A stretch of DNA of 64,000 nt from Sphingomonas panacis (GCF_001717955.1 NZ_CP014168.1:4123501-4187500), one strand, 5' to 3'; shown: positions 44,670 through 53,329, counted from the stretch's first letter. A program made the numbers and translations. Notes: a model not told the origin generated them from the letters alone.

Positions 44670-45581
44670 ATGAATAATTTTTCAAGTTCACTAAGGCTAG
44701 AGGAGCGGGAAAATGACAAGGGAAATTCGGGCTTTATAGTCAATCTTTGCCCCACCGGGATGATTCCGGTTCGAGCCCAGGTTCCCGCTGTCCCGATCAC
44801 GCCGAAGGAGATCGGTCTGGATGTTGGCCGCTGCTACGATGCCGGGGCGGCGATGGTGCACCTCCATGCGCGCGAGGATGACGAGAGCCCAACATGGCGG
44901 GGTGAGCGGTTCGAAGAGATCATCACCGAGGTCCTCTTGAGGGCACCCGAAATTATAGTCTGTGTGACAAGTAGCGGGCGAAACTGGAGCGATCTGCCTC
45001 GTCGAACCGAAGCGCTATCAATCCCAGACCCACACAAGCCGGAATTAGCGTCCTTAACTCTGGGGTCGATGAACTTTCCCAAGAGTGCATCCGTTAACGC
45101 ACCTGACACGATCATCGGCCTTATAGATGCAATGCAGGCGGCTAACATCGTGCCTGAGCTTGAGGTCTTTGACGTCGGTATGGCGAACTACGCCCGCTCT
45201 TTGGCGAAGGCGGGACGTCTAAAGCCGCCTTACTATTTTAACATCCTTCTGGGTTCCTTAGGTACCGCGGATTTCAACGCTACGAATATAGCTGCGATAG
45301 TAGGGTCCCTGCCCGAGGGATCGACCTGGGCGCTTGCCGGCATCGGAAGATATCAGCTTTCCGCCAACGTAACGTCGCTGACCCTTGGCGGACATGTCCG
45401 CGTTGGTCTTGAGGATAATCCATATTTTGACTGGCGAACGCGAGAACCGGCAACAAATCCTCGGCTAGTTGAGCGCTTGGTGCGTTTAGGAAGGGAACTC
45501 GGGCGGGAGCCCGTTACACCTCGAATCGCACGGGAAATTATCGGAATCCGACAGAAGGAAGAGGTGATTTCCGCATGCTGA
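44670..45581 (+). CDS. Beta-keto acid cleavage enzyme (BKACE/DUF849 family)
   Basis: 303 residues. The TIM-barrel family motifs are present: LPITP-like AVPITPKEIGLD, the metal-binding AMVHLHARED (H64, H66), ELEVFDVGM, and GGHVRVGLEDNPYF with the third ligand E248. Kce-type members exchange an acetyl-CoA with a beta-keto acid to give acetoacetate or acetoacetyl-CoA plus a new acyl-CoA. Substrate range is broad and cannot be read from the sequence. First gene of the cluster operon; its end overlaps ribA by 7 bp. Confidence 0.88.
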   Translation: MNNFSSSLRLEERENDKGNSGFIVNLCPTGMIPVRAQVPAVPITPKEIGLDVGRCYDAGAAMVHLHAREDDESPTWRGERFEEIITEVLLRAPEIIVCVTSSGRNWSDLPRRTEALSIPDPHKPELASLTLGSMNFPKSASVNAPDTIIGLIDAMQAANIVPELEVFDVGMANYARSLAKAGRLKPPYYFNILLGSLGTADFNATNIAAIVGSLPEGSTWALAGIGRYQLSANVTSLTLGGHVRVGLEDNPYFDWRTREPATNPRLVERLVRLGRELGREPVTPRIAREIIGIRQKEEVISAC

Positions 45582-46162
45582 CGCGAGCTGCTTCGGCCAA
45601 GCTTCCTGTGACTGTCGAAGGCGAGATCTACTCGTTCGACGTTACTGGCTATGTCCATAATTCCGATGAGATCCTGGCGATTGCATATGGTCAGTGGAAG
45701 GCTCCCCCCGCCTTGGTGCGGGTGCATAGCGCCTGCCTCACAGGCGATGCCTTGGGCTCAGCGCGTTGCGACTGTCAGGCTCAGCTTCATGGTGCCTTTG
45801 AGGCGATCGTTGATCGAGGCGCCGGCATATTGATCTACATGTGCGACCATGAAGGCCGGGGCATCGGCTTGATGAATAAGTTGCGTGCTTATTCACTTCA
45901 GGACGGTGGGGCGGACACCGTAGATGCCAACACATCTCTTGGCCTGCCAATAGACAGTCGGGATTTTACTGGAGCCGCCAAAGTTCTTGATGATCTTGGC
46001 GTTAATGTGATCGAGTTGATGACAAATAACCCAGATAAGGTCGAAGCACTCACCGCCCTTGGCGTGACGGTCATAAGGCGTGTTCCTATCCTGGCCGAGG
46101 TACACACTCACAACACAAATTACCTGAGCGCAAAACGAGCCAGGTTGCGCCATTTGTTATAG
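45575..46162 (+). CDS. ribA: GTP cyclohydrolase II
   Basis: 195 residues, close to E. coli RibA in length. Zinc ligands C54, C65 and C67 fall in VRVHSACLTGDALGSARCDC at the same numbers as in E. coli. HEGRGIGLMNKLRAYSLQD with the catalytic Arg, DANTSLGLPIDSRDF and LMTNNPDKVEAL are all conserved. It opens GTP to 2,5-diamino-6-ribosylamino-pyrimidinone phosphate, formate and pyrophosphate, the first step of riboflavin synthesis. It is not fused to RibB. In this operon it sits with riboflavin synthase but without RibB, RibD or RibH. Confidence 0.93.
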   Translation: MLTRAASAKLPVTVEGEIYSFDVTGYVHNSDEILAIAYGQWKAPPALVRVHSACLTGDALGSARCDCQAQLHGAFEAIVDRGAGILIYMCDHEGRGIGLMNKLRAYSLQDGGADTVDANTSLGLPIDSRDFTGAAKVLDDLGVNVIELMTNNPDKVEALTALGVTVIRRVPILAEVHTHNTNYLSAKRARLRHLL

Positions 46163-46172
46163 GGGATAGATC

Positions 46173-46943
46173 ATGGAAAACCGTTGGACTGCGGCTGCGG
46201 ATTATGATCAATTCGCGGCACGCTTGCAGAAACGCAATGCGGCAATCTTAGCTAACGCCATTCCGAACGGCCCAGTCTATAGTCATGTGCTCGATGCTGG
46301 CTGTGGTACTGGGTTTGCGACGGCCGCCTTGCTGGAAGCGCGTCCCGTGCGAACCGTGACAGCCGTGGACGTGTCGCGGGAGATGCTTACTCAGGCTGAG
46401 CGGAACTTGCTGAGGTTCCGCGAACACGAAATTCTGTATGTTAATCAGTCCATTACAGACTTAGGCGGATCTCAACCCTATGATCTGATCATATCAAATG
46501 CTGCACTGCATTGGACCTATCCGGACATCGGAGGCGCCATCGATCATCTCGCGGGACTTCTTCGCCCTGGCGGATGCATCGCGTTCACAACAGCGGGCCG
46601 ATCGGTAGCTTCGGAAGAGTTCGACGAGAAAATTTCGAACGCCATCGTAGCGGTTGGTGGAACGATCGATCGCCATCCATTCCGTCAACGGCGGATCAGC
46701 CCGGACGAGGCCACCCGTTTTTGCGAGGCGGCCGGGTTGGACGTCATCGAAGCGTTTATCATCGAGCGGGCTACGAACGTGGCCCCTGCTGAATATGTTG
46801 CCTGGGCTTCATCGAGCGGGCGCGCTTGGACGGAGCTTCCGGGCGGAGAGGCGTCCTTAGCCGCTGAGCTTCTGGCAGATCAAGAGGAGTTCCGTGTCGG
46901 CCACTGGTCTACCCTGATCGTCGCTCGATCCGTTCAGAATTGA
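46173..46943 (+). CDS. SAM-dependent methyltransferase, BioC-like
   Basis: 256 residues. The N-terminus (WTAAADYDQFAARLQKRNA) and SAM site VLDAGCGTGFATAALLEA with the later SNAALHWTYPDIGGAIDHL match BioC, the malonyl-ACP O-methyltransferase of biotin synthesis. With an ACP encoded three genes downstream, an O-methylation of a carrier-bound carboxylate is plausible, but other small-molecule methyltransferases share these motifs. Confidence 0.8.
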   Translation: MENRWTAAADYDQFAARLQKRNAAILANAIPNGPVYSHVLDAGCGTGFATAALLEARPVRTVTAVDVSREMLTQAERNLLRFREHEILYVNQSITDLGGSQPYDLIISNAALHWTYPDIGGAIDHLAGLLRPGGCIAFTTAGRSVASEEFDEKISNAIVAVGGTIDRHPFRQRRISPDEATRFCEAAGLDVIEAFIIERATNVAPAEYVAWASSSGRAWTELPGGEASLAAELLADQEEFRVGHWSTLIVARSVQN

Positions 46944-46971
46944 CGGCCTCGCAGGTGTCGAGGATGCTATC

Positions 46972-48555
46972 ATGAACTTGGCTTCGTCGGCGGTTGTGGA
47001 TTCGAGCTGCCCCTACGCAAGTCAGGTGGCATTGGACGTTATGCAGGCCGGAGGGACCGCAGCCGATGCAGCGATAGCTGCGAGCGCGGTTCTGTTCGTC
47101 ACGTTGCCAATGTGTTGTGGGCCTGGCGGTGACCTGGCGGCGATTTGTTTCGATGCAGCGTCAAGAAAGGTTCTTTCCCATACCGCCTTTGGTCGTACCC
47201 CTCAAAGGGCAACGCGGGAGTTTCTAGCCAGTTTAGGGCATAAGGCCGTCCCGCGTATCGGCATAATGTCAGCTACCATACCCGCTGCAGCAGAGGGGCT
47301 GGTGTCAATGCACCATCGTATGGGTACGAGACCGCTCGAAGAGCTGTTCGAACCGGCGATCACGGCGGCCCGCGATGGCGTGGTCGTTACCGGTCAAATG
47401 CACAAATGGATTAAGAACAATATCACGGTTATCAAAGACGATGAAACATGCTCTGCGATATTCCTGCCTGGTGGCAAGGCTATCCAGACTGGATCTATAC
47501 TTAGGCAACCCCAATTGGGAGCATTCCTAGACAAAGTTGCGCGTGGTTCTGCCAGCTATCTACAAAGCGATGAATATCGTAACGCGGTGTTACAGTTCAC
47601 AGAAAAACAAGGTGGATTGTTTTCACTTTCCGACTTTGAACAATCACAGGTTGATATTCACGAGCCGATCACATTGCGTTTAGGCGAACATACGGTTCAC
47701 ACGAACCCAGCGCCGAGTCAAGGAGCGATCCTTCTGCGTAATCTCGCCATGTATGATTTTGCAGTTCAAAATTCGTTACATACTGGCACAAACCGTATTC
47801 ATGTCTGGAGAGAGATATTCAACCAGACCTACAACTGGCGACTTCGCGCGCTAGGTGATCTAGACGCATATTGCACCGATTTCTGGCTCGAAGACCTTCC
47901 GGGAGACTGCTCCGCAATCAAAGCCCGTCACCGATCGCAGTGCCTTTACAAGGGCCACTACAGCGAGGGTGACACTACCCAGTTCGTCGTAGGCGATAAG
48001 GTTGGTAATTCGGTCTCGATGATACTTAGTTTGTCGCTCGGCTTCGGATCAGGCGTGGCGGAACCGAGCACTGGCATCATATTCAACAGTCGATTGGGCA
48101 GAAGCATGCCCCTCAAAGCCGGTCTGGCAAATTCCCTCAAACCGGGAAAGCGGCCTGTCAACACTATCCACGCCTACGCCGTGACAACGGAGCATGGACT
48201 ATCATTCTCTGGAGGGACACCTGGTGGGGATGGGCAGGTGCAGTGGAATGCAGCCACCTTGGCGGCTGCACTCGTCGATGGAATGCGATTAGAGCAGGCC
48301 GCCCACGCCCCTAGGTTCACCTGTTTCCCCGGCGCCGATCTCATCGAGGCCGGAGAGGAAGGGCGCATCGAGTTAGAAAGCGGCCTCACGGCGGAACGCG
48401 AGGAACTGGAGTCGCTCGGCCATACCGTCAAGATCAGGGATCGTGTTCAAGGAAGCATACGCATCGCCGAGAGGGTCGATGGTGGTTGGATAGCCCACCA
48501 CGATGGGCATGACGACGGGTCCTCAATTGGTACCGCACAAGGCTGGGAGCGATAA
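46972..48555 (+). CDS. Gamma-glutamyltransferase-like Ntn hydrolase, cytoplasmic
   Basis: 527 residues with the GGT pattern: GGTAADAAIAASAVLFVT, CCGPGGDLAAICFDAA, and the autocleavage site SEGDTTQFVVGDKVGNSVS in which T335 would become the N-terminal nucleophile, followed by SLGFGSGVAEPSTGII and SGGTPGGDGQVQWNA. No signal peptide, whereas ordinary bacterial GGTs are periplasmic. It could attach or remove a gamma-glutamyl group on an intermediate, a known protection device in some pathways. The role here is inference. Confidence 0.88.
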   Translation: MNLASSAVVDSSCPYASQVALDVMQAGGTAADAAIAASAVLFVTLPMCCGPGGDLAAICFDAASRKVLSHTAFGRTPQRATREFLASLGHKAVPRIGIMSATIPAAAEGLVSMHHRMGTRPLEELFEPAITAARDGVVVTGQMHKWIKNNITVIKDDETCSAIFLPGGKAIQTGSILRQPQLGAFLDKVARGSASYLQSDEYRNAVLQFTEKQGGLFSLSDFEQSQVDIHEPITLRLGEHTVHTNPAPSQGAILLRNLAMYDFAVQNSLHTGTNRIHVWREIFNQTYNWRLRALGDLDAYCTDFWLEDLPGDCSAIKARHRSQCLYKGHYSEGDTTQFVVGDKVGNSVSMILSLSLGFGSGVAEPSTGIIFNSRLGRSMPLKAGLANSLKPGKRPVNTIHAYAVTTEHGLSFSGGTPGGDGQVQWNAATLAAALVDGMRLEQAAHAPRFTCFPGADLIEAGEEGRIELESGLTAEREELESLGHTVKIRDRVQGSIRIAERVDGGWIAHHDGHDDGSSIGTAQGWER

Positions 48556-49182
48556 ATGTATAGTGGAATCGTACAGACCCGCGCCAGGGTCGTAGGTGTA
48601 GATGAGCACGATGGAGCCCTAAACGTAACCGTCCAAGTCGGTCCCGATCATCTAAAGGACGTCAAAATCGGGGCGAGCATCGCATTAGACGGTGTCTGCA
48701 TGACGGTGGTGGACCACAGCGAAAACACCGTGACCTTCAACGCGGTGCAGGCCACGATCGATGCAACTAATATTGGCGATAGACGCGTTGGTGACCTCCT
48801 GAACTTCGAGCGTTCATTACGCTTCGGCGACGAGAATGGCGGTCATGCGGTCTCCGGCCACATCTACGGCGTTGGCCGGATTGCTAGTATGACAAAAGTT
48901 GGCCGTGGTGCGCTCGTATTTGTAGAAGCGCCGTCCGATCTCATGCCATTCATATTCACCAAGGGTTTTATCACCGTCGATGGCGCAAGTCTAACGGTCG
49001 GACGGATCGGGACGAACGGAGCCGGTTTCGAACTCAATCTGATACCCGAAACGCTCAGGCAAACTGTATTTGAGCTTCGGGGGACAAACGCACGCGTCAA
49101 TCTCGAAGTAGACTACCAAACCGTTGTGATCGTTCAGTCCATAAACGCGGCTATTAAACGGCAAGGGCAGTCCATCGAATAA
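48556..49182 (+). CDS. ribE: Riboflavin synthase, alpha subunit
   Basis: 208 residues with two lumazine-binding repeats: MYSGIVQTRARV, ASIALDGVCMTVVD, NIGDRRVGDLLNFERSL, GGHAVSGHIYGVG in the first and FITVDGASLTVG, LIPETLRQTV, ARVNLEVDYQTVV in the second. Key residues look intact. It converts two 6,7-dimethyl-8-ribityllumazine into riboflavin and a pyrimidine. The ATG follows the previous stop with no gap. Its occurrence beside ACP and exporter genes is unusual. Confidence 0.92.
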   Translation: MYSGIVQTRARVVGVDEHDGALNVTVQVGPDHLKDVKIGASIALDGVCMTVVDHSENTVTFNAVQATIDATNIGDRRVGDLLNFERSLRFGDENGGHAVSGHIYGVGRIASMTKVGRGALVFVEAPSDLMPFIFTKGFITVDGASLTVGRIGTNGAGFELNLIPETLRQTVFELRGTNARVNLEVDYQTVVIVQSINAAIKRQGQSIE

Positions 49183-49206
49183 ATCCGGCGGATCGAGGAA
49201 AGCATC

Positions 49207-49452
49207 ATGACATCTCTAAACCACATAAGCGACATACTTTACGAAATGCTCAAAATAGATAAAGATAGTGTCACCCCAGAATCAAATATCAGAACCGATC
49301 TAAATATAGATAGTCTTGAAATGGTGGAAATAGTTGTTGAACTAGAGGACATATTGGAGATTAAGCTACCAGAAGATAATTTTAATTCTATTATAAATAT
49401 TGGAGATCTAGTGAATCTGGTCGATGTGGCTTCCAAAAATAAGGGTGGATAA
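49207..49452 (+). CDS. Acyl carrier protein
   Basis: 81 residues, acidic, four-helix pattern, with the phosphopantetheine site DLNIDSLEMVEIV (S36). It is visibly richer in A and T than its neighbours, suggesting separate origin. As a discrete ACP without ketosynthase or adenylation genes nearby, it probably carries an acyl group for the methyltransferase, BKACE product or thioesterase. No phosphopantetheinyl transferase is in the window. Confidence 0.92.
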   Translation: MTSLNHISDILYEMLKIDKDSVTPESNIRTDLNIDSLEMVEIVVELEDILEIKLPEDNFNSIINIGDLVNLVDVASKNKGG

Positions 49453-49457
49453 TAAGA

Positions 49458-49757
49458 ATGTTTGTTTCTTCATTCAAGCTTATACCTAAAGCAGGTTTGG
49501 AACTGAAGGCGATCGAGGCAGCTAAAAATATGTCGTTGCTGTTAAAGCTTCACTGCGGCAGCAACGGCTCAAGTCTATATCGTGGTTTAGACGGAGGACT
49601 CTATGCCCACGCAAAATGGCCGAGCCTCACGATATGGGAACAGCGGGAGCGTGATATCGTCGCACTCCACGATGCTAAAGCGGACATGGACAAATTTGTG
49701 TCCGATATACGACCGATATTTTCCAGCACAGAATTAATATTCAGCAGCATCGAATAG
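49458..49757 (+). CDS. ABM-fold (antibiotic biosynthesis monooxygenase-like) protein
   Basis: 99 residues. The pattern of two beta-alpha-beta units with LYAHAKWPSLTIWEQRERD is like the dimeric ferredoxin-like ABM domain. Such proteins act as cofactor-free oxygenases or as cyclases in secondary metabolism. Starts five bases after the ACP stop. Assignment rests on weak motifs. Confidence 0.55.
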   Translation: MFVSSFKLIPKAGLELKAIEAAKNMSLLLKLHCGSNGSSLYRGLDGGLYAHAKWPSLTIWEQRERDIVALHDAKADMDKFVSDIRPIFSSTELIFSSIE

Positions 49758-49794
49758 ATTCATTTTGTATAATTTACAAATGTGGTGAGGAATA

Positions 49795-50973
49795 ATGAAA
49801 TCATCTAGCGGCCTTCCTATCCTTGCTGTGGCCTTTCCGGCATTTTTAAGCCTCTTGGGTTCAGGCGTAGTTGTGCCGCTTCTACCGCTCTATGGAAGGT
49901 CATTTGGATCAGAGCCGTGGTTAATTGCTGTCTTGTTTTCAGCATACGCTATTGGGGCAATATTCGGAGAGCCATATTGGGGGCGCTTATCTGATCAAAT
50001 CGGGCGAAAACGGGTTTTAATTTTGACACTTTCCATGAGTGCAGTTTGCTGGCTTGCGCTCTCATTTAGCGGGAGCGTGCTTCTATCCGTGTTTATAAGA
50101 GTGGTTACTGGATTCGTCGCAGGCAATAATTCTGTTTTGCAAGGATATGTATCCGATCGCACTTCAGGAGAGCAGCGCTTAAAAGCTATAAGCATTTTAA
50201 GTGCGACTTCTCATTTTGGTTTCATGGCTGGCCCGGTACTCGGGGGGCTTTTGGTTGGAGATCCACATAGCCCACTTGGATACAAAACGGTGTTCCTAAC
50301 TTGCACCGTTCTAGCTATCCTTGCCGCCTTTCTAATGGCCATTATTCTCCCAAATGAGAATAATATATCTCAAAGTAAAAGTAAGAAAATGATCTGGCGG
50401 GCAATCCCGAAGGAGACGCAATCATTGATTGGCCTGACATTTCTATATGGTACGATAGCTTCATCCATAGAGGTCCTATTTTCTCTATGGGCTAACCACG
50501 AATTTGGATGGGGAGCAAAAGAAATAGGCCTATTTTTCGCATTTTCCGCCCTAGTTGCCGCGATTACACAATTAATTATTATCCCACTGTGGATGTCGCG
50601 CATTTCTTTCAAGACTGGTATTATAATTGGTTTTGCCGGGGTGGCATTTTCAACATTGGGTCAGTTGATCGCAAATGACGTAGCGCTAGCAGTTTCTCTA
50701 ATGGCATTCACAAGTCTCGCTAGAGCCATTTCATGGGCGTTTATATCAACGAGAATTGCGACTATTACTGAAAACTCTGATCGTGGTGCTGTCCTTGGTC
50801 AAAATGCGTCCGCGTTCGCAATCGCACGGGTAATTGGCCCTATCCTTGCCGGCCTTCTTGCGACGGCTACTGGGAGCCTAAATCCGTTTATCCTGCCTAC
50901 AATCCTATTAGCGGCGGCTGCAATGGTTGTTGGCCGCGTTGTTCGGATGAAGCCAGATGGCGATACGCGGTAA
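49795..50973 (+). CDS. MFS exporter, last gene of the cluster
   Basis: 392 residues with twelve predicted helices and the drug-efflux MFS loop GEPYWGRLSDQIGRKRVLIL between helices 2 and 3, resembling TetA-like antiporters. Low in GC compared with most of the window. As the final gene of the operon it is the likely exporter of the product and may give self-resistance. Confidence 0.9.
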   Translation: MKSSSGLPILAVAFPAFLSLLGSGVVVPLLPLYGRSFGSEPWLIAVLFSAYAIGAIFGEPYWGRLSDQIGRKRVLILTLSMSAVCWLALSFSGSVLLSVFIRVVTGFVAGNNSVLQGYVSDRTSGEQRLKAISILSATSHFGFMAGPVLGGLLVGDPHSPLGYKTVFLTCTVLAILAAFLMAIILPNENNISQSKSKKMIWRAIPKETQSLIGLTFLYGTIASSIEVLFSLWANHEFGWGAKEIGLFFAFSALVAAITQLIIIPLWMSRISFKTGIIIGFAGVAFSTLGQLIANDVALAVSLMAFTSLARAISWAFISTRIATITENSDRGAVLGQNASAFAIARVIGPILAGLLATATGSLNPFILPTILLAAAAMVVGRVVRMKPDGDTR

Positions 50974-51121
50974 AGGGTCCGCGCGAAAGCCGATTGCGAC
51001 CGGAAATCACATGAAATCCGGCGGGTTCGGGCTGCTTACGCACGGAACTGCGTGAACCCCAGCGATCTCGTGCGTATCGATAATCCTATGGTGTCCGGAA
51101 ATCCCTGTCGGAAAGAAGCCC

Positions 51122-51155
51122 TGTCCGATAACATGCTATCAGGGGTTATCCGACA
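51122..51155. promoter_or_regulatory. res-like recombination site of resolvase
   Basis: TGTCCGATAAC and GTTATCCGACA face each other over 34 bp directly before the resolvase start, the half-site pattern (TGTC...TA) of Tn3-family res sites. A further GTGTCCGGAAATCCCTGTCGG just upstream may be another subsite. Placement beside the resolvase gene supports the call. Confidence 0.6.
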
Positions 51156-51302
51156 TGCTCATTGGCTACATGCGTGTTTCTTCTACCGACGACCGGCAAC
51201 CGGTCGATCTTCAGCGCGATGCGTTGATCGCAGCCGGGGTCGATTCCCGGCACCTCTTTTCCGACAAGGCCTCGGGCGCCCGCGAGGATCGCACTAGCCT
51301 TA
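51155..51302 (+). pseudogene. Serine resolvase, N-terminal part (interrupted)
   Basis: From ATG 51155 the frame reads LIGYMRVSSTDDRQPVDLQR and LFSDKASGAREDRTSL, the catalytic N-terminus of a Tn3-type resolvase with the active Ser in RVSS. After 49 residues it meets an IS at the target TA (51301-51302). Joined to 53330 the reading frame is restored exactly (RTSL-RACLDYLQAG). Confidence 0.88.
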
Positions 51303-52145
51303 GGTGCTGTCTGCATTTATCGTAGCCAGATCATGGTGCAGGCGAGATGGACGAAGCCCATGAATGCGGGGAGAGTTTTCTCGCAGCGCAGGGCGATCCG
51401 GCGGAAGCGCTTGAGCTTGTTGAAGAAGCATTCGACCTGATGGCGTTCCTTGTAGAGCTGCCAGTCGATCGGTGGCTTTCTGGTCCGGCTGGGATTGGCC
51501 TTGATCTGCGCGGTTGCGCCGAGATCATCGGCAATGAAGGCGCGTAGCGGATCGGCATCGTAGGCGGCATCGGCGATGACATGGCCGATGCCGTGCAGGC
51601 CGGTCAGGAGGCTCTTCGCTTGCGGGGCGTCCCCACGCTGCCCCGGTGTCGGATGGATACGGATCGGCAGGCCGATCGCATCGACAGCGGCGTGCAGTTT
51701 GGTCGTCAGCCCGCCCCGCGAACGGCCGATCGCGGCAGCTTCAGCCCCCCTTTTGCGCCGCTTGCATCGGCGTGAACCTTCGAGATGGTGCTGTCGATCA
51801 GGACATATTCGAAGTCCGGCGTGTCGGCCATCGTGTGGAAGAGCTTCTCCCAGACGCCTGCGTGCGACCAGCGCCGGAACCGCGCATGGACGCCGCTCCA
51901 CTTGCCGAACACTGCCGGTAGATCACGCCAGCGCGCCGCATTGCCGGCCATCCACAAAATGGCATCCACGAACAGCCGGTTATCAACACCGCTGCGGCCC
52001 CGTGTCCCGTCGCGCCCAGGAAGATATCCCTTGATGCGATCCCATTGCTCGTCCGTCAGCATGCGTCTGCTCATGGCTTGGCTCCTTCGCCAGCCTTGAA
52101 TCAGAACTCTTCGCCCAAGGAAATCCTACAAATGCAGACAGCACC
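51303..52145 (-). mobile_element. IS5-family element (IS427-like)
   Basis: 843 bp bounded by inverted repeats whose first 16 bases are identical (GGTGCTGTCTGCATTT) and flanked by TA on both sides, matching the TA target duplication of the IS427 group. Carries one transposase in two overlapping frames. It lies directly against the IS630 element. Confidence 0.88.
51317..52074 (-). CDS. IS5-family transposase, two frames joined by -1 frameshift
   Basis: OrfA (52074 to 51706) holds the N-terminal DUF4096 part MLTDEQWDRIKGYLPGRDG and the first DDE Asp in YVLIDSTISKVH. OrfB (to 51317) holds GGLTTKLHAAVDAIGLPI, the second Asp in IADAAYDAD and the Glu in ERHQVECFFNKLKRFRRI. They meet at AAAAGGGGGG (51745-51754, minus strand), a classic slippery run; a -1 shift continues OrfA into OrfB. 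The fused product is about 252 residues. Confidence 0.88.
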
Positions 52146-52147
52146 TA

Positions 52148-53327
52148 GTCATGTGAATCTAAAGTTCGCCACATAAGGTTTGCTCGGTTTTCTGGCAGAA
52201 GCGCTTGACCGAGGCGAGGATTTCGTCGGCGGATTTGGTCGATCTGTAGGGCTTCGGGCTTTCGTTGTGCCGGTCGATGAACGTGAGGATGTCGGCTTCG
52301 AGCTGACCGGTCGAACGATGGACGCCGCGCTGGAGTTGCTTTCTGGTCAACTCGGCGAACCAGCGCTCGACCTGATTGATCCATGACGCCGATGTCGGCG
52401 TGAAGTGCACGTGATAGTGCGGACGGCGGGCGAGCCAGGCCCTTACTTTGGCGGTTTTGTGGGTCGCGTAATTGTCCATGACGATGTGTACGTCGAGCCC
52501 GTCAGGTGCCGCCCGGTCGATCTGCTTGAGAAAGTCGAGAAACTCTGTGGCGCGGTGCCTTTTGTAGCATTTGCCGATGACGAAACCCGATGCGATGTCG
52601 AGCGCTGCGAACAGCGAGGTGGTGCCGTGCCGCACATAGCTGTGGGTCCGGCGCTCGGGAATGCCCGGCATCATGGGCAGCACCGGCTGCTCGCGGTCGA
52701 GCGCCTGAATCTGGCTCTTCTCATCGACGCTAAGGACGATCGCGCGGGTTGGAGGCGACAAATAAAGCCCGACGATATCGCGCACCTTGTCGACGAACAG
52801 CGGGTCGCTCGATAGCTTGAACGTCTGGCTACGATGCGGCTGCAACCCAAAGGCGTTCCACATCCGGCGGATCGTCGTATGCGAAAAGCCCGTCTCTGCC
52901 GCCATCGACCGGATCGACCAGTGGGTCGCATCGGCAGGCGTCGTGCGCAGTGTCCGCTCGATCACGGCGGCGACCTGATCGTCATCGATCGAGCGCGGCC
53001 TGCCGGGGCGAGCTTCGTCCAGAAGCCCGTCGATACGATCAGCCAAGAAGCGCCGACGCCACTTGCCCACCGTGTGCTCGTGAATGCCAAGCTCGGTCGC
53101 CACAACCTTGTTCTGCAAACCACCGGCGCAGCGCAGAATAATCCGACATCGTTCTGACAGCGAGCGCGATACCCGGTGCCGACGCACCTGTCGCTCCAGA
53201 TACGCGCGTTCCTCCGCCGTCACCACCAACGGCTCAATCGGACGACCCTTCGCAAACGCGTTCGCCATCAACGCCTCCCTCTCGGACGACGTTATATACA
53301 ATGTGACTTACTTCAGTTCCAGATGAC
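52148..53327 (-). mobile_element. IS630-family element
   Basis: 1180 bp with imperfect terminal inverted repeats (GTCATGTGAATCTAAAG and GTCATCTGGAACTGAAG at the two ends) and TA on each side, as IS630/Tc1 elements produce. It shares the middle TA (52146-52147) with the IS5-family element. Confidence 0.85.
52159..53268 (-). CDS. IS630-family transposase
   Basis: 369 residues from ATG 53268 (frame open to 53301). N-terminal HTH part (LSERCRIILRCAGGLQNKVV, TELGIHEHTVGKWRRRF) and DDE catalytic core: VLSVDEKSQIQALDR, VHIVMDNYATHKTAKV and FTPTSASWINQVERWFAELT carry the D, D, E. Full length, probably active. Confidence 0.92.
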   Translation of the reverse strand: MANAFAKGRPIEPLVVTAEERAYLERQVRRHRVSRSLSERCRIILRCAGGLQNKVVATELGIHEHTVGKWRRRFLADRIDGLLDEARPGRPRSIDDDQVAAVIERTLRTTPADATHWSIRSMAAETGFSHTTIRRMWNAFGLQPHRSQTFKLSSDPLFVDKVRDIVGLYLSPPTRAIVLSVDEKSQIQALDREQPVLPMMPGIPERRTHSYVRHGTTSLFAALDIASGFVIGKCYKRHRATEFLDFLKQIDRAAPDGLDVHIVMDNYATHKTAKVRAWLARRPHYHVHFTPTSASWINQVERWFAELTRKQLQRGVHRSTGQLEADILTFIDRHNESPKPYRSTKSADEILASVKRFCQKTEQTLCGEL

Positions 53328-53329
53328 TA

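Noticed and set aside
44670..50973. Toxoflavin or roseoflavin cluster
   Set aside because: Only a RibA homologue is shared; the characteristic ToxA, ToxC, ToxD or RosA, RosB, RosC genes are absent, while ACP, BKACE and RibE are extra.
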